Below, in pieces: positions 21,341 through 35,778 of a DNA stretch of 64,000 nt. Position numbers and translations under genes: made by a program. The notes under the pieces are model-generated. The model was not told the origin of the DNA. It saw nothing but the letters and a program-made list of their open reading frames with translations, and did no database searches. The stretch is taken from positions 15,832,232 through 15,896,231 of the forward strand of contig CM046299.1 in NCBI GenBank assembly GCA_025267735.1, given 5' to 3'. Origin of the DNA: Mactra quadrangularis. Lineage: Eukaryota > Mollusca > Bivalvia > Venerida > Mactridae. Numbering within the stretch: the first letter of the stretch is position 1; each line of letters starts with the position of its first letter.

Positions 21341-24300
21341 ACTAATTAATCACTTACGTCTGGCGTTAAGTTTAGATGTGGGTAAATGAAATGAAGAAAA
21401 CTTATTACGACTATAATGTTGATATGAGGAAATGTTTATTGTTCTTTTATGTGACTGTTTATAACATAGTTTGGAATGACATTACCGTAATCATATATAT
21501 TATTTAAGTATACAATCATGTTTCTCACTTAATAATACAATTATGTTAGCTTTACACTGTTTACGAATGTCATTCAAGACATTCCTAGATGTCAGTTTTA
21601 CATTAAATCAAATAAAGTTTAATATAATTAAACAAAATAATAAATTGACTTTAATGATTTGATTGCAAACCATAAGATATGCTTATATCTAGACATTAAT
21701 TTTAAAAAAAAGATGCAATACAAAACAGAGCAAATGTTTGAAAATGATCAATAATCATATGAAATCTTGAAGTTTGAAGTGACTTGACAAGAATAGTGTA
21801 TTTCATTCCAACTATGCGTGTGGGAAGAAAACTCGTGAAATATGTCAATTTGTCAAAAGCATATAATTAAACATTTATAAAAAGATAGTTTCTCAGAAAA
21901 TTACATTTTACAAGCTGTTCAAAAGTTTCATGGACTTCATTTTATTATAAAATGGCTAATTCAAAATAACTTCAAATATCATTCAAATATAAAGGCGTAA
22001 TCGAAAGTATTCTAGATTGGACATATCATCCGATTAACTGACACATTGACGAGCAAAGTGAAGCCGAAGAGGTTGAAGTGGCACTTTGTAGAGCAGTGAC
22101 AATAAGTTGAAAATTGTAGAAGATTATTTATCATATATAACGGTAATTATGCGGTGGTAGAGCGCTACCATTCTGTTGGCGACTGGATATACCCTTACAT
22201 GGAAATAAGATTGTTTGATATCGTGTGTCTTCCATAAATGGGGACATTTTCAGCTCTTTTTAAAATGGTGAGTCACTACTGGCGTGTGTGTGATTTGTCA
22301 GTCGTAATTAAATTAAGTGTTGTTAAGTGGCATAAAATGCATATGAAATGTGAACAGTTTTTGTTTACGTAAAATAGTTTTTGTTTACGTACATGAGTAC
22401 TTATTTCATATTTTGAGTAGCACCATCACACAGTATAATTATATTAAAACGATGTTAGAGATTAATAAAACATTGTGGAATTATCATCTAAATGTAACAC
22501 ATGCATCGACTCTTTTTTTTCAGATGAGTAAGCTTCTGTTCATCAATATTAAACCGACAATATTTACTAAACATAACAATAAACAATACAATAAACTATG
22601 GTTTTTATACTAATTGAAACAAATTCAATGCATAGCGTGCCTTATGCTATTGACATTGTAAGGCTGTCGTGTGTACAATAAATTAGCCTATGTGGCCCTT
22701 TACTAAACTGTAAAAGTTTAAAATGACTCATAAACATTTACAATTAAATTGTTTTCAAAACCTTTTTGTTAATTTGTTAACAATGACTGGTTAAGATACA
22801 GATTTGCCAACATGGAAATATATGGTTTCGTGTGTATAAAGAAATACTATAGGCTGTGCTAATGGACAAAAATAATTCAAATCTATTTCAGAAAACATTT
22901 GCAAAGCATCGGAAATCAAAACTCACGGAAACTTGAAATTAAAATATTCTGAAGACACTTGCAGAAAACATTATTAAAGTTACTTAATGGTTTAACAAAA
23001 ACTGCTTGCTTTACTCTTTGCAACTCTTATTTGTCTAAAGAGGAGATGACGAAAGGATAAACCTCTCAAAGGCAGATCCGTAGAGTATTCTAAATAAACC
23101 ATTAATGAAGCCATTCTTATATACATGTTTTGCTAAAACACTATTTTCAGGAAGCAGACGGACAAAACGCAATACATGATCAATGTACACCTTGAAAGAT
23201 AAAAAGAAATACTGTAAAATAAATTAACTTTACAAATGTAACAATTTTTTCCTGTTTACGCGTGGTATCGCTCATACCAAAAAATATAAGCTTTATGGCA
23301 TGTTTGATCGATATCTTATTTTACACGATCTTTGTTATTAAACGCCATAATGACATTCAAACGGATGGAAGTGCGTCTTTGACCAAAGCAAAAACAGTTC
23401 GTGCTTGGCAATAACGAACGTGCTTGTGTGACAAACCATTTCACATTTTACTTTTGACTTCTTGTTTTGTTTAAACATTCACGACGTGAGTTGTGTGATA
23501 ATTTGCTTCTTTTGGCGAGGATGGTCTGATTTATGATTTTCTAATGTCAAACATTTTAATAGTTTTGGTGTGATCGTAAAAAATATTTTCCTGACTTGCG
23601 TCCGGACTTAACTTTATGAAGAACTTTTTATAAGTAAATAGATTGAACAAAAGATGTGTTCATATGTCCCAATGCCTTAAATTCGTTAGTTAGAAATACA
23701 TTTAGTTAAAATAAACTATCAAATGAGTATACGAGATCTGAGTTTTAAAATATATGATTAAATAAGTGCATTGATTTGTCAAATAATTGAGTTACACGTA
23801 GGTGTTTTTGATATCATACCATATCGCAATGTTCAAACATTCACGTCATTTTTAAAGTGTATATGCACTTCTTATGATGCATATTATGCAACACTTGTTT
23901 TCAAAACATAAACTCTCTGTCAGAATGCAGGTTAAGGAACATGTATTAAAGTAAGTATATTATTTCATATTTCGTATATAGTTGCCCTGTAAATCAAACA
24001 TTAAATACAATAAGTCATTAAACGACTTACATAATTAACATTACGATGATGCTATTATATCCACGCTTTAGATAAGTGGCTTATTTGTTTAACAAAGTAA
24101 TCCTTTGCGTCCAAAACCTATGTTTGGCAAAACATAGCTAATCCTTGTGAACAGATTTTGAATATTTAGAAATGGTATGTCCGGCGTAACGTCAACTTTT
24201 ATTCTATTATAATAAAAACAAGGCAAGAATAAGTCACCAAGCTTTTGTACACGATCATATGCTCCTGCTTTAATCATATTGCAAGAATCTTATCAGTTTT

Positions 24301-27300
24301 TTATGACTGCTATATTATTAAGATTGTGTTGCTCATTTAATCACCTCTAACTTCTTAGAAAATATCTAAACGCCTTAATTTGATTGCTTCTATTTGAGTT
24401 TGTTACAAGTATGAGAAAAAAATGTTTTAAAGTGTCTCATAATGATCATTAATGTTGTCTAAAAATCAAACCCAGACACTTTACCAAGAGAAAATGACAC
24501 AAAATATGTCAAGAAATGTTGAAGGACAGTAATAAATCTTCGTGTCAACGTCAAGAACTAACATCGGCCATGGACGAATGTTGAGCGTTATCTTTAAGTA
24601 TTTGTTTTTAACTTGTTCCATTCGCAGTGAATATTTTTGATAAAATTTGCACAATTGTCTATTCACTTGTTTACAATTATTCATTGATTTTTATAAAAAG
24701 GTTGAAGAAAACAATCATATATGTGTTATATGTATTCTGTTACAGATGTGACATGTAAAGAACTTTGTAATATAGTTGTTTGTGTGAGAAACTTCAGTTG
24801 CATCCATCAATCAAAGCGAAACCTATATCTGCGATAAAATACCGAAATACTGAAATGATACAATTAGTTCAGATTTTTAATGCTAAACAGATTTTACTTA
24901 CAAAACGATGAAAATATCAAAAACAATTTTGGTTTTAGTAATGCAGTACTCTAAACGTTTGTCGGAGAAAATGTTAAGGATGGTGCCAATGGTTTAACAA
25001 AATAAACATATTATTTGGTCAGCCTGACTTGGCAGAGTATATTACATGTATTTTCATAACTCGATTTATCCAAACCCTTGGAACTCTTTAACAATAGTGA
25101 AATGTGTCAAAATATATATAATTAATTGTTATTTATATTAATTTTAAAAAAGTATATAATTATATCATTTGTTACAGTTTTAATATGATATTTAGAATTT
25201 TATGTTTCTTTTGATCATCGGTTGGTTTTCTGTTGCAATAACATACTCTCATTTCGAAATTCAAAAATTTCATTGAATAAATTATAATTTTACAATGTGA
25301 GCTACCCTAATTCTGCAAATTTGATCTTCTTTAAAACAAATGTCCAAATTTTGACAGAAAATTGTTCTCCTCTGTTTCTGCTAATAATTGATATTACAAG
25401 TGGTATTGACAAACACGCTTATTGTAAATAAATTAAGCGTATTTCAGTTCATTTTCTGCCTCAACAAGTATATAAGCTTCATTTGAAGTTCGATCCTAAT
25501 TACACCATTTTGGGATTGGTACATTACTTTATACTATAATAGTGCTGACAAAACTGTAAAGATAATGCAAAAAGATGTCTGTTTTGTGTACTTCCATCAG
25601 AAAGAAATATTCAATCTAACATTGATGTGACACGGTAGTTGTCTTTACTTGTATTGTTCCATTACAATATTCCAAGTAGCAAAACAATATTTCATATCTG
25701 ATTTATAGACAGCATTGCTTTTAACAGTAAGAGGGGCTTTAAAGTGATCCGATATTAAAATGCAAACAACGTTATTTAATGACACAAAACATGAATTCAT
25801 TGGCTTAGTGATAAACAATTGTTTTCAACTATCTTCAATCTTAAACATTAAAACAGAAACAAAAAATGTTTAGTGCGTAGTTGCGATTATCTAGAAACAA
25901 ATTTGAGAGAACAGATATCAAAATGAGTAAAAAGGAAAATTAAGTAAATTGTTATCAGAAACAACTAGTGCGAACGCTCTCGACAAAGGCTCTATTAACC
26001 CTAGGTATATTTGAACAACATTACAAATGTTCCGATAAAATTACTGACTGTTGCAAATGACTTAAACGATGTAGAAGTGTGAGATCATGATTGATTTCGA
26101 AAATGTAGATACAAGTTAATACTAGTTGATTAGAGGAAGTATTCCAAGTTTTTGATCGACGAATAGTGAATAAATATAGGTTATCATAAAACTCACCGGT
26201 ACCCAATCCCCGAGCCTATCACTCTTTGACAGGTTTTCCGTCGCAGCTAGCTATCTAAGCCAACTTTAAACCTTTTATTTAGCCATTACAATGTGCTATA
26301 CCATACCTGTTAGTCTAATGAAATGCTTTTAGTATAAAGAAATGGTTAAAGAGATGGTATCATCGGTTTATTTTGCGTAGCACGGACATTAGTTGCTGAC
26401 TATTTGCTCTGTGTATTATGGTTGACTCACTACGGTAATTGATTGTACATTCGTCGTTATACGCTCCTAGCGGTCCCACTAAACAGCGAAACTGACTATT
26501 TATACTTCAAACATAATGAACCATGCATAGCGCCGGATATCTTATAAAGATATTTCTTGTTACTTATAACATGAGCTGTGTGTTCCATATTGTCTGAAAT
26601 AGCAGGAGGTAATTTGTCTCATGTAGTTGTCAGCAACTAAACAACACGCAGTCTCAAGTGTATGGTGTCCGATATATAGTGCCATGATAAATTAGCTGAT
26701 AATTCACGAGAATGTTCAGTGTCGTCACAATCAGCAAGCTCGATTAGATACAGGAATGGATTACCATTTTTCCAGACGGCATTGAAGCAACAGTGTATAC
26801 CTTATAAATATTTATGAAAATGTTTAGTCACTTTAATGGGTCTGTAATATCACGTTTGGTGATATATTATAATATATTATTAGTTCATATTATGTAGTTT
26901 TCATTGTTAAATATAATATACACTTATCTTTATTTCGACAAGTTACAATCCATTATCTTATGCCAATGTGAGTAAATGACATGGGGATAAAGTAGCCATA
27001 AACAAAGACCGAAGCTTATTGTGTTTATATATGTATATATTGGTACCAAAACGTCAACAGACATATGTATGACACTATTCTTTCTTCCTTAAAATTACAC
27101 AATTTGCCTTACAGATCGGTCAGAATGGATTGTCATCTTACAATTGTAATAAAAACAAAAAGAAAAACAATAAACCTTAGTGTATCATCAACATGACTTT
27201 CTAAAAACATGATATGGAAATTGGCAAAAACGCATCTCTTCTGTCTATGACAGGCAAGTCGTCAAACAAACAAAAAACTTGTACCTAGCACGACGATCGT

Positions 27301-27420
27301 ACCGATGTTAGTCTTTAACGGATAATTTACTTCTTTGACGTATAAATATAGCAGAAAATTCTGAGTAGAATAATTTTCGTAGTAATGTGTCTCCGATGCA
27401 TGTGATCACAAATGTTTTTT
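21341..27420. other. Long AT-rich stretch without a recognisable gene
   Basis: No gene, RNA gene or transposon is supported over about 6 kb. Small features are a 20-bp-period doublet AGTTTTTGTTTACGTA near 22357-22392 and a tRNA-like scrap (GGTGGTAGAGCGCTACC near 22153) without a B box. Open frames are below 90 codons and look like chance. A degenerate SINE too old to recognise is possible. Confidence 0.5.
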
Positions 27421-27658
27421 ACGGTCTCAGGTGGATGTTGTCCGACAAAGCTATGAATAATCAACACTTTTGGACATGATGTATTACTTTTTGATTTTCA
27501 GAAATGTTATTGTCGTCTGTTTATACTCGCCTGATTTACAATTTTTATTGAAACCAGTTTCCTAGACATAATAGCAAATGTATTCACTGCTTAGTTAGAT
27601 ATATTAATAATTTGTGAATATTAGACTTAGTCTATTTAGTTGGCTACGTATGTCACAT
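27421..27658 (+). repeat. Dispersed duplicated segment D2, copy 1
   Basis: About 238 nt here aligns in direct orientation with 36352-36589. Shared landmarks are ACGGTC(GT)CTCAGGTGG, CTATGAATAATCA / CATGAATAATTAGCA, GATTTTCAGAAATGTT / GATTTACAGAAATGTT, CGCCTGATT, ACCAGTTTCC-AGACAT, and a TATTTGGCTA(C/T)-TATGTCA end. Similarity is roughly three quarters by eye, with no large gaps. Inside both copies a 15-codon frame (ATG ... TGA) is kept, but it is too short to mean coding by itself. Confidence 0.7.
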
Positions 27659-30600
27659 TAACAGCTATCGTCGACTCTATTCTTCTTTTTTCACATAGTG
27701 ATAGAGCGGTCTTATTGGAATATTGTATAGATTTCTCAGTAACAACTTTATCGTGTTACAATCTCGAACGCTAGATTGATCTTATTTGGTTATTGGTTGG
27801 AGTACAAGTCGTTTCTTGAAAACCTTCAAACTATTGTATTAACATTTTCTTCAATGACGAAATATTGCATTGTTTAATTCTACATTCCATTGTATAATTT
27901 CGGTTTTTCAAACAAAAACCGCTAAAACGAGCCAACCTAACCTCGAGAAATTTTAATGATACATTTATGCAATACGATAGATTAATCTTTCTTGTAAATG
28001 AAAATTTTCAGCACATTATACACAATTTGTTTCTTTAACATGTAGTTCCTCCTCAAAAATTATATAATGATTAAATTGATAAAGATCTTAAGAAAATACG
28101 AGTATTTGTTTGTACTTTAATCGTGTTTTAGAAATGAACACAGTAAGGCGAAAGGCGAATATGATTAATGTTAGCTGTTTGTGTTGCTATTTAGAAATGG
28201 TTCCCTTCTATATAACAAAGAAATATTATGAGATATGTGCAGTTTGTTGACCTGTTGACATCATCGAGAGTTTTATTGTGTAGTGGAAACATTCAGTGCC
28301 AACATCAATTGTCTTCTTTAGTAATTGCGGTGACTTTATATGTTGAAATCCTAAATGTATATCTAATGCTTAAGCAGAACCATTTTCTTGGGTTTTTTTG
28401 CGGCGCATTATCATTAATGTAATCTCACGTGAGTGTGTGCATATTTTTATTAAACATTATGCAAATGTTAATTTGATCAGTCTTTGAGGTGTGGAAACAA
28501 TTTTATATAATGATTGAATACGTATATCATCGTTAGCACCTACGGTGTTTGTATCACTTGTGGTTTTGTTTCCATAAATCTATAAACTTTTTTTATTCTT
28601 AAAATCAACAACATTTCTTCATTTTAGTGTTCTCTTGCATGTCAAGAAATGTCATATTAATGACAAAAAGTTAAATGTCACAAGTAAGAAATGTCTTAAA
28701 TCTTCATTTGACAATCATCTTGATTACTAATTGTAAATATACACGATTGAAAGAATTGCAATTAAAATCTACATACAATCTTATATATCGCCTAATTAGA
28801 TTGTATCTTGTATTGGAGTAATAAAATATTTCAAAATCATTATTAATTAAGCTTTAATAATGTCTTCGTTTAGATATATTGTCACTAAGGAGAAAGATTT
28901 ACTCTAGTAATTAACTTTTACTATTACAGATGATTGTAAATGAAATGTAAAATAAACCTGAGTTGGATGACGGAGTCACATGGGATTAATCTTCTAAGAA
29001 ATAGACTGCACTGCGACCACTTGTATAACTAGTTAAAATGCTTTAGGTCTTCACATGTCCATGAATTTGAATACCAGCGCTGAGATAATACATACAACAT
29101 TTTTTCTATGTTAACTTATAAGACAGATACGTTTATTGTTTGGTAAAATATTTTCTCGAGTGTAACATTTCGGTAGTTTTTGCAAGGACCATTATTTTGA
29201 TCAATCGCACTAGGTTGTAGTACTTACACATTTGTTGCTATTTTATGTTTATTTATTTGATGCATTAGTTACAATTCCATATTGTAAATTTGTCTTTGAT
29301 ACTTGTACATATCATTTGTGCCGAACGTAAAACAATGAACAAACAAGGATTGACGTTTTACATGGACGTCTTTAAACAACATGTCTTCTGCCAAACAAAC
29401 AACTCACATCTCCACATTTGAATTATCCCTATTACTCTTTTATACCGTATTGTGAATCTTGTTTTTTACATAACCATGTTCAACGGAACTGACTTATTAT
29501 TTTCGATTTGCGTTCATTATTCTTTGTGATAACGTATTGCTGTGAAACTTTTTATTGTATGCATTGTATTCTATTATTTAAATGAGAAAGAAATTTAAAT
29601 TAGAGAAAATCTGCGTCATTTCACAAGCAAAACAATATTCTGCAGAATCAGATTCAAATGTATGGATTCATCATGCTACACTTATTCCATTGAATTCGTA
29701 CAATTCTCATCAGTATATTTTCAGTTAATGCAATTTTATGTAATATTCTGGGACTATCTTTCTTTATTTGTTCCGACAATATTTGAATTACCATGTTATA
29801 TTGAAATTTGTTTTGGCATAAGCTCATTCGCATCATTATCGGTTTTATAATAAAACATATGTTTAACGATTGGATTTGGCTATTATTACTCTGTAGTAAC
29901 TATGATGTGTTATTATAATATCATAAATGTTTGTTTATGATTCATTAATGTATGTCTTAGGAAGATAAACATATCTATACTATTATTTATACCTAGTTAT
30001 ACTAGGTATATAAACAATCTAATGGGTTTTGTCAGATGGAAAAAAGAAAGAATGATTTTGCTTAGATTTTAATCTAGATTTGAGATTTTTATGGAGCCGT
30101 TAAAATCATGCAATACTACAACATATTTGCATGTTGCTGATATATTTCAATGATACACTTTTAAAGTATAAATATATTAGTAGAGGGTTGAATTGCTATT
30201 TTTTGTATACTGTGAGAAAATAATATTGTAATATCAGTAATTCGTTCACCTATTTTTGACTTTTTAAATTAATGTAAAGGAAAAATCAATACTGAACTTT
30301 AACATGATAAAATCAATAGTATGAAATTTTATTTAACAGCAACAAACACGATATTATGCAAACCTCGGTTAAAATATAAACAAATTCATTTTTTTCATAT
30401 ATTGCAGTGAAATAAAATATGTCTTGATTGAAGCTATTATTTCAGACACGATATCTTCCCACGTCTCTAATTTGAACCTATGTCGCCCTAATTATAACAG
30501 GTTTTCATCACAATTAGTTGGATTCTCATCAATATATATTAAACATCAGCCATTTTCATTATAAAGGTCACAACATAGACGTCTGTATAAATCAAATACT

Positions 30601-32618
30601 TGCACATTATGATGGCACACTTTTGTATTCAGTTTGCGGTGTTAATTGTGGCATATCCCCTACTGTATTTAGATTAATCATGACTTGGATTGACCAAGAT
30701 CTGTTCCATTCTGATAATATCAATCAAACTAAACCGCAAACAAACTAACTATACTCAACTATACTCGTTTATTTCAAAGTAATAACGCGCAGAAAAAGTC
30801 TCGTCCTGAGGTATAATGTAGAAATCAAATTCCTAAAAAAAGTGACTTCTTTATCTAGAAACCTTTAATTAATTGTGCCACAATTGCTTCAGTAAGTATA
30901 CTGGACTTGTATTAAAGATCGTCGTTTGTTTGTAATTTTTGGCGAACAATTATTTCCAATTGTAACATCCGGTACATGTCCGGTTAAGTAGATGCGTACA
31001 AATCATTCAGTTATATTTTGAAGCCATTGCATGGAAGAACAATGACATATATTAAAATTAAGGTATCAGGTAAATGTTGATTGCGATGAAATTTGACGTA
31101 TTTAGGTGAATTTCTAATGGATAATATTGTCGAAAAGTATATACACTATAAAGGCAACACTTTGTAAAAATGATATCATATTGAACCATTATAACAAGAG
31201 AGATAGAGATACAACAATTGATGTATATTCAAATGAAGTTTATTTTTTATGATGAAGTAGCTTCAAACCAATCACACGTTCTGTGCATATATCTATTCCC
31301 TGTTTCAATAGTTTTAAATCTAGATAGATATGGCAGTATGATCCAAATCACATTTAAGATTTGATTAACTTGTTGTTATGCATATTTCAGATTTTAAGTT
31401 TATAAAAGTTTATAAAAGCTCAAGCAAATTATATGGCTAGACATGTACATTACATGTATCATTAATCATGTAAATGATCTTTTTTGTATTGTTAGAAAAC
31501 ATATAACATCGCTCGGCTAAACTATGATGTTTCGTTTCTTTCGTAGTTAAGGAAATGCAGAATTGAGTAACGAAAGCCACATTTATCATATATTGGCATG
31601 CTTACAATAATGATAAATAGCTATCACTATGACGTCTATGCATATGAACATTCTAGCTGACATATACAATTAATTATTCAATATTAGCTCGTATGATTGT
31701 CCAGGCAATTTTATATAAACTGCCATTGTACGTTTCTTTCATCTGACAGTTTACATTTATAAAAAGGGAAATTTGGCAGGGTAAGGTATTCAATTTCTGA
31801 CTATAGTATACGAGGCACGGCTGATTGAAAGTATGTACATATAATTCATCATCTTCTCATTGTTTTAATATAACCGCCAAATACAACATTTTATTGTACT
31901 TGTATGGTGTAGTGATTGCTAACGGATCATTAGTTAAATTCGTTAGACAATGAGTGCTAATAAACAAGTTAATGCATGCTAATTTTAATAGTATATTGAT
32001 AACTGATTATTCCTGGCTCTCGGGTTTGCTCAGATAGTTCTTTTAAGATATTTAAGATATTTCTTATGTTACTTCAAGATAACACCATATAATTCAATAT
32101 TTGCATAAACGATGAAACAGTTTGTATTATGACGTACGTCTTTGATATCAAAATTGAGGTAAAAAAAACGCCTTTTATTTTTTAGACGTATTAAATCTTC
32201 ATTTTTGATCATAAAAGAGTAGAAATACGTTTTGTATTTGTATTTTTATTCCCTGGACAGCAACAACGAAACCTATTTTTTTATCTTATTGAATTATTTA
32301 ACTGTCTTCGTCTCGAAGGATAACTTTAACACAATCTAAGGAAATGAGATTTTCTAAAAATGACTACTTTCACTAGTAATTCGTGCAATATTTTGAACTA
32401 AGTATGTCGATGCTCGAGATATGATCTTAATGTAATTATGTTTTGATTAGTTCCATGGTATATTTTTGAAATTTTTTACATAGATATATATTTTTACAAT
32501 CGCTTTTAATGTAACATTTTAAGAAAAAAGTTTAAAGTAAATTTAGATTCGATGCTAATATATGCAGTTATTTTTCCTTTTTCGTTGAAAACTGTGTCCA
32601 GAATTGTTATTACCTAAT
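27659..32618. other. Long AT-rich stretch without a recognisable gene
   Basis: No gene or element is supported. There is a 9-bp perfect palindrome ATACCTAGT-TAT-ACTAGGTAT near 29990-30010. Open frames (60-76 codons) overlap each other on both strands at 29654-29850, as expected of chance frames. Confidence 0.5.
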
Positions 32619-32941
32619 GTGCTCTAAACAATCATTTTCTCGTGGTCTATGGGATATCGAGGCACAAATGTCGACAGAAACATTCGTTGTTTTATATATT
32701 AAATGAAGAGTACTACGACCTTTCAAAAACAACACTATGTTTTAATAAAGGTATAACAAAGGTAATGACCAGAAACTTGATATCGCATTTAATTTATTGG
32801 TGATTTGAATTAAAAGTTTTACGATACGATTTAGAATGACTGTTTTAACGTGTTGTTGATTCATAACCAATAGTGGTAAAGAGGCATATTTAGATGTCCT
32901 TAAATTTGGCGGACAATAAATCATATTTTTATCTAATTGGT
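32619..32941 (+). repeat. Local direct duplication D3, copy 1
   Basis: About 320 nt here is repeated at 33634-33974 in the same orientation. Shared landmarks are TGCTCTAAACAATCAT / TGCTCTGAATAATCAT, ATTCGTTGTTTTATATA, GAACTACGA / AGTACTACGA, GGTATA(A/G)CAAAGGTA, TATTGATTCATAA / TTGATTCATAACC, GAGGCATAT and TTTTTATCT(A/G)ATT. Similarity is roughly three quarters. I see no terminal inverted repeats and no coding frame common to both. Confidence 0.75.
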
Positions 32942-33633
32942 AATTAATATTTTATAAACGCTTGCTTAATTTGATTGGCATTTTCCTATTCTAATGATTA
33001 GTGTAAGTAATCAACGCAAACAAGCGTTTATATACAAAAAAACAATACATTGGAGATTTTTATATTTTATAAGCATTAACTGCCCAGTAAGATGTTTTTT
33101 AAAGACCAAGTTAATGACTTAAGTTGTATATTTGTATGTCTAAACGTCACGTTGTAAACAAAACCGAGTGGAAAACCACGTTGTAATACTTGCCAACGCT
33201 CCTAGCGTGTGTTAAATGATTTTATGATAGTGAGATTTTCGTCTGTTAAAGGTGAAAACCCACGAGATATTTTTTGCCACGTTCTGGTATTATTTGGTTT
33301 AGTGTTTAGTGTTTTTGCCGCATTTTGAAAATTTTAAATCCTATGGCAACGTTAAATCACCTATTAACTGAGGCTCATGAGCTCGTCTAAACTTTATTAC
33401 CGCTACTAAGCACTTTGACCTACTTGATATAATGTCTGGAACACTAATGTTAGACGTGAGATAAAAGTGATTTATACAGCTACTTGTAATGGCTTTCATT
33501 GAAACCTGATATTTAAACAGGTAGTGACATTGAAATACCAACAGCTAGTACATGATTGTGTTTAGAATTTTTGTTTTACAAATTATAGAGCTTATTCATA
33601 TAGGCATACTAGAGAAAAGTAATTCACGTTATT
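32942..33633. other. Spacer between the two D3 copies
   Basis: No gene or element is supported. It holds a short imperfect palindrome, AACGCTCCTAGCGTGT, near 33194. Confidence 0.45.
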
Positions 33634-33974
33634 TGCTCTGAATAATCATGTTGTCGAGGTCTAAGATATTCAAGTATTCAAGGCGCAACTGACTATCGAA
33701 AAATTCGTTGTTTTATATAAAATTAAAGATTGAAAAGAACTACGATATTTCGAAAAAACAACATAAGGGTTTAATTATGGTATAGCAAAGGTAGTGAAAC
33801 GTGAAATCGCATTAAATTAATTGGTGGTCTAGATAAAAATATTTTTCTGGTAATACATGTATTTAGAATAATTCTTTTTTTTACGTGTTATTGATTCATA
33901 ATCTTTAGTAGCAATGAGGCATATATAGACCTGCTTTTATTTGACAGACATTAAATATTTTTTATCTGATTCGT
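33634..33974 (+). repeat. Local direct duplication D3, copy 2
   Basis: This is the second copy of the segment at 32619-32941, about 1 kb downstream, with indels of a few bases. See copy 1 for landmarks. Confidence 0.75.
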
Positions 33975-35778
33975 GTCATATCTTTTAAAAATGCATGTTA
34001 AATTTGTAATTTTCGATTATTTGGCTCTAAATATAGAGCCGTTTTGTTATATAATTAGCGTTCAAACACTTGAATATTGCAACTCTTAATTTTGAAAACT
34101 GATTACACTGTATAATAATTACTACTGATTATTATTGCAACTGATTTTCTTGATTTAGTTTGTACATTTTCATAAACATACAATCACAATGACATCGTCT
34201 ATTTGTGGTCTAAACTCAATTATTTAGAACACCAAGAAAGGGCGAGAAGCAGAGATTAATTAAACGCCAGGAGCGATAGTTCTGTGTCTGGTAGTTTCGT
34301 CAATTGTTGTATCGGCATCTTAATTAAAGTTAATTAAGCAATAACGTGTGCACGTTCTTGCAATCAACATAAGATTTTATTGATGTATTCGACAGCCTTA
34401 ATCCTATACTCTCCTATACATTAAGTAAAACCTTAATAATGTGATTAGTACACATAATTCAAGACAAGTAAGCGAGTTCTACGAGTTCTCGTATGTATTA
34501 TTATTTGATTAAATACCGATGAATTTAAGTAATATTGTCAATCAAAATATTAAGTTTCTTTAATACATTTTTATATAAATTACTTAATGAGCTCGCATGT
34601 ATTTGTTCCGAAATATGTTGATACATTATCTGTACCTTACAATAATATTTTATTATAACAATGCAGTTTTGTTGTGTAGTCACTTCAAGGCACCAAAATA
34701 GCGCATGGGGCGAAAATCTGCAAGTACACTTGTATGAATGCAAGCTACTCGTGTTACTTCAAATCAATAGCAAATTTTGGAAATCAAATATTTTCTTACA
34801 TTGTCACATTACTATTGATGTTGCATAAATTTCATGCTGTATATTGCTAGGCACAAAAAATATCGCAATATACATTTGAGTGAAAAAGTTTTCAAAAAGA
34901 TTCATATAATGACACTTAAGCACTTTAAGGCAAGTATTCTTTTACATACGCTGTAATCATACGGTTTTGTTGAAGATTTCTAAAACTCAGAAATGTTATT
35001 ACCGATGTTATTTTTAAACTTTTTGAAGTCAACAACGTATATATTCTACTACATACAGCAGCTGGCCATTAGAGTAATATTATCTAAAATACAATTTATG
35101 TTTAAATAATTCATACAGAAGCAAATGTTTTTCAAGATTAGTTGAAATGGTAAATTGGATAGCAGTAAATTAATTGATGATAAATAATTGGTATCATTTT
35201 TGCTTCGAAGAATACATCAGATGTATTTAATAAACTTTTTACATTTTAATTGACAAGAGTCTAGGTAATACTATTAATAATGATATCGACGTACTTGGTG
35301 TTTGCGTATAAAGCAATTCACTCATATGTACATACATCCACCAAATAGGACGAAATGGTTCATAAAAGTTTCTATGAAACGCCTAAACTGCCTTATATGT
35401 TTATTTTTAGCTTGACTATTCGGGGAATGGTGGGGCTATCCTACTCAGCTGTGCATCGGGGTCGGCGTTGCCGTTGTTTTGCACAAAAATAGACGTTATT
35501 TGAGTGGCAATACTAATGATTGGAAAACATTGTCGTTTATTGGTTTTACTCGAATCTTTATACACGTAGAATAAATTTACAAAGCGCGTAAACTCCTGTG
35601 TACTTTAGATAAGTATTACAGCGACTTTCAATAACGGAAACAAAACAACTAATACTAATAAACCACCTGAGTACATTTGCGACTTATAAATCTAGTTAAT
35701 TATTTTGTCTCAAGATACAAAGCTTTGTTAATGTAACACTAATGTTTTCTTAGTTTAATGTAAAAGTATACTCTAAAG
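33975..35778. other. AT-rich stretch; includes a GC-rich simple-repeat relic
   Basis: No gene is supported. Within it, 35415-35480 is a GC-rich island in AT-rich DNA (GGGGAATGGTGGGGCTATCC, then GGGGTCGGCGTTGCCGTTG). The second half looks like a decayed GGCGTC hexamer array. I associate a similar GC-rich motif with dispersed repeats in molluscan genomes, but I cannot name the family. Confidence 0.5.

Noticed and set aside
22140..22200. tRNA-like GGTGGTAGAGCGCTACC segment
   Set aside because: It has no B box and no SINE body or tail nearby, and the match is a short palindrome-like string that can arise by chance.
28620..28700. Repeated AAATGTC(A/T) words (GAAATGTCATATTAATGACA and neighbours)
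   Set aside because: Short words with irregular spacing and no consistent unit; treated as low-complexity coincidence.
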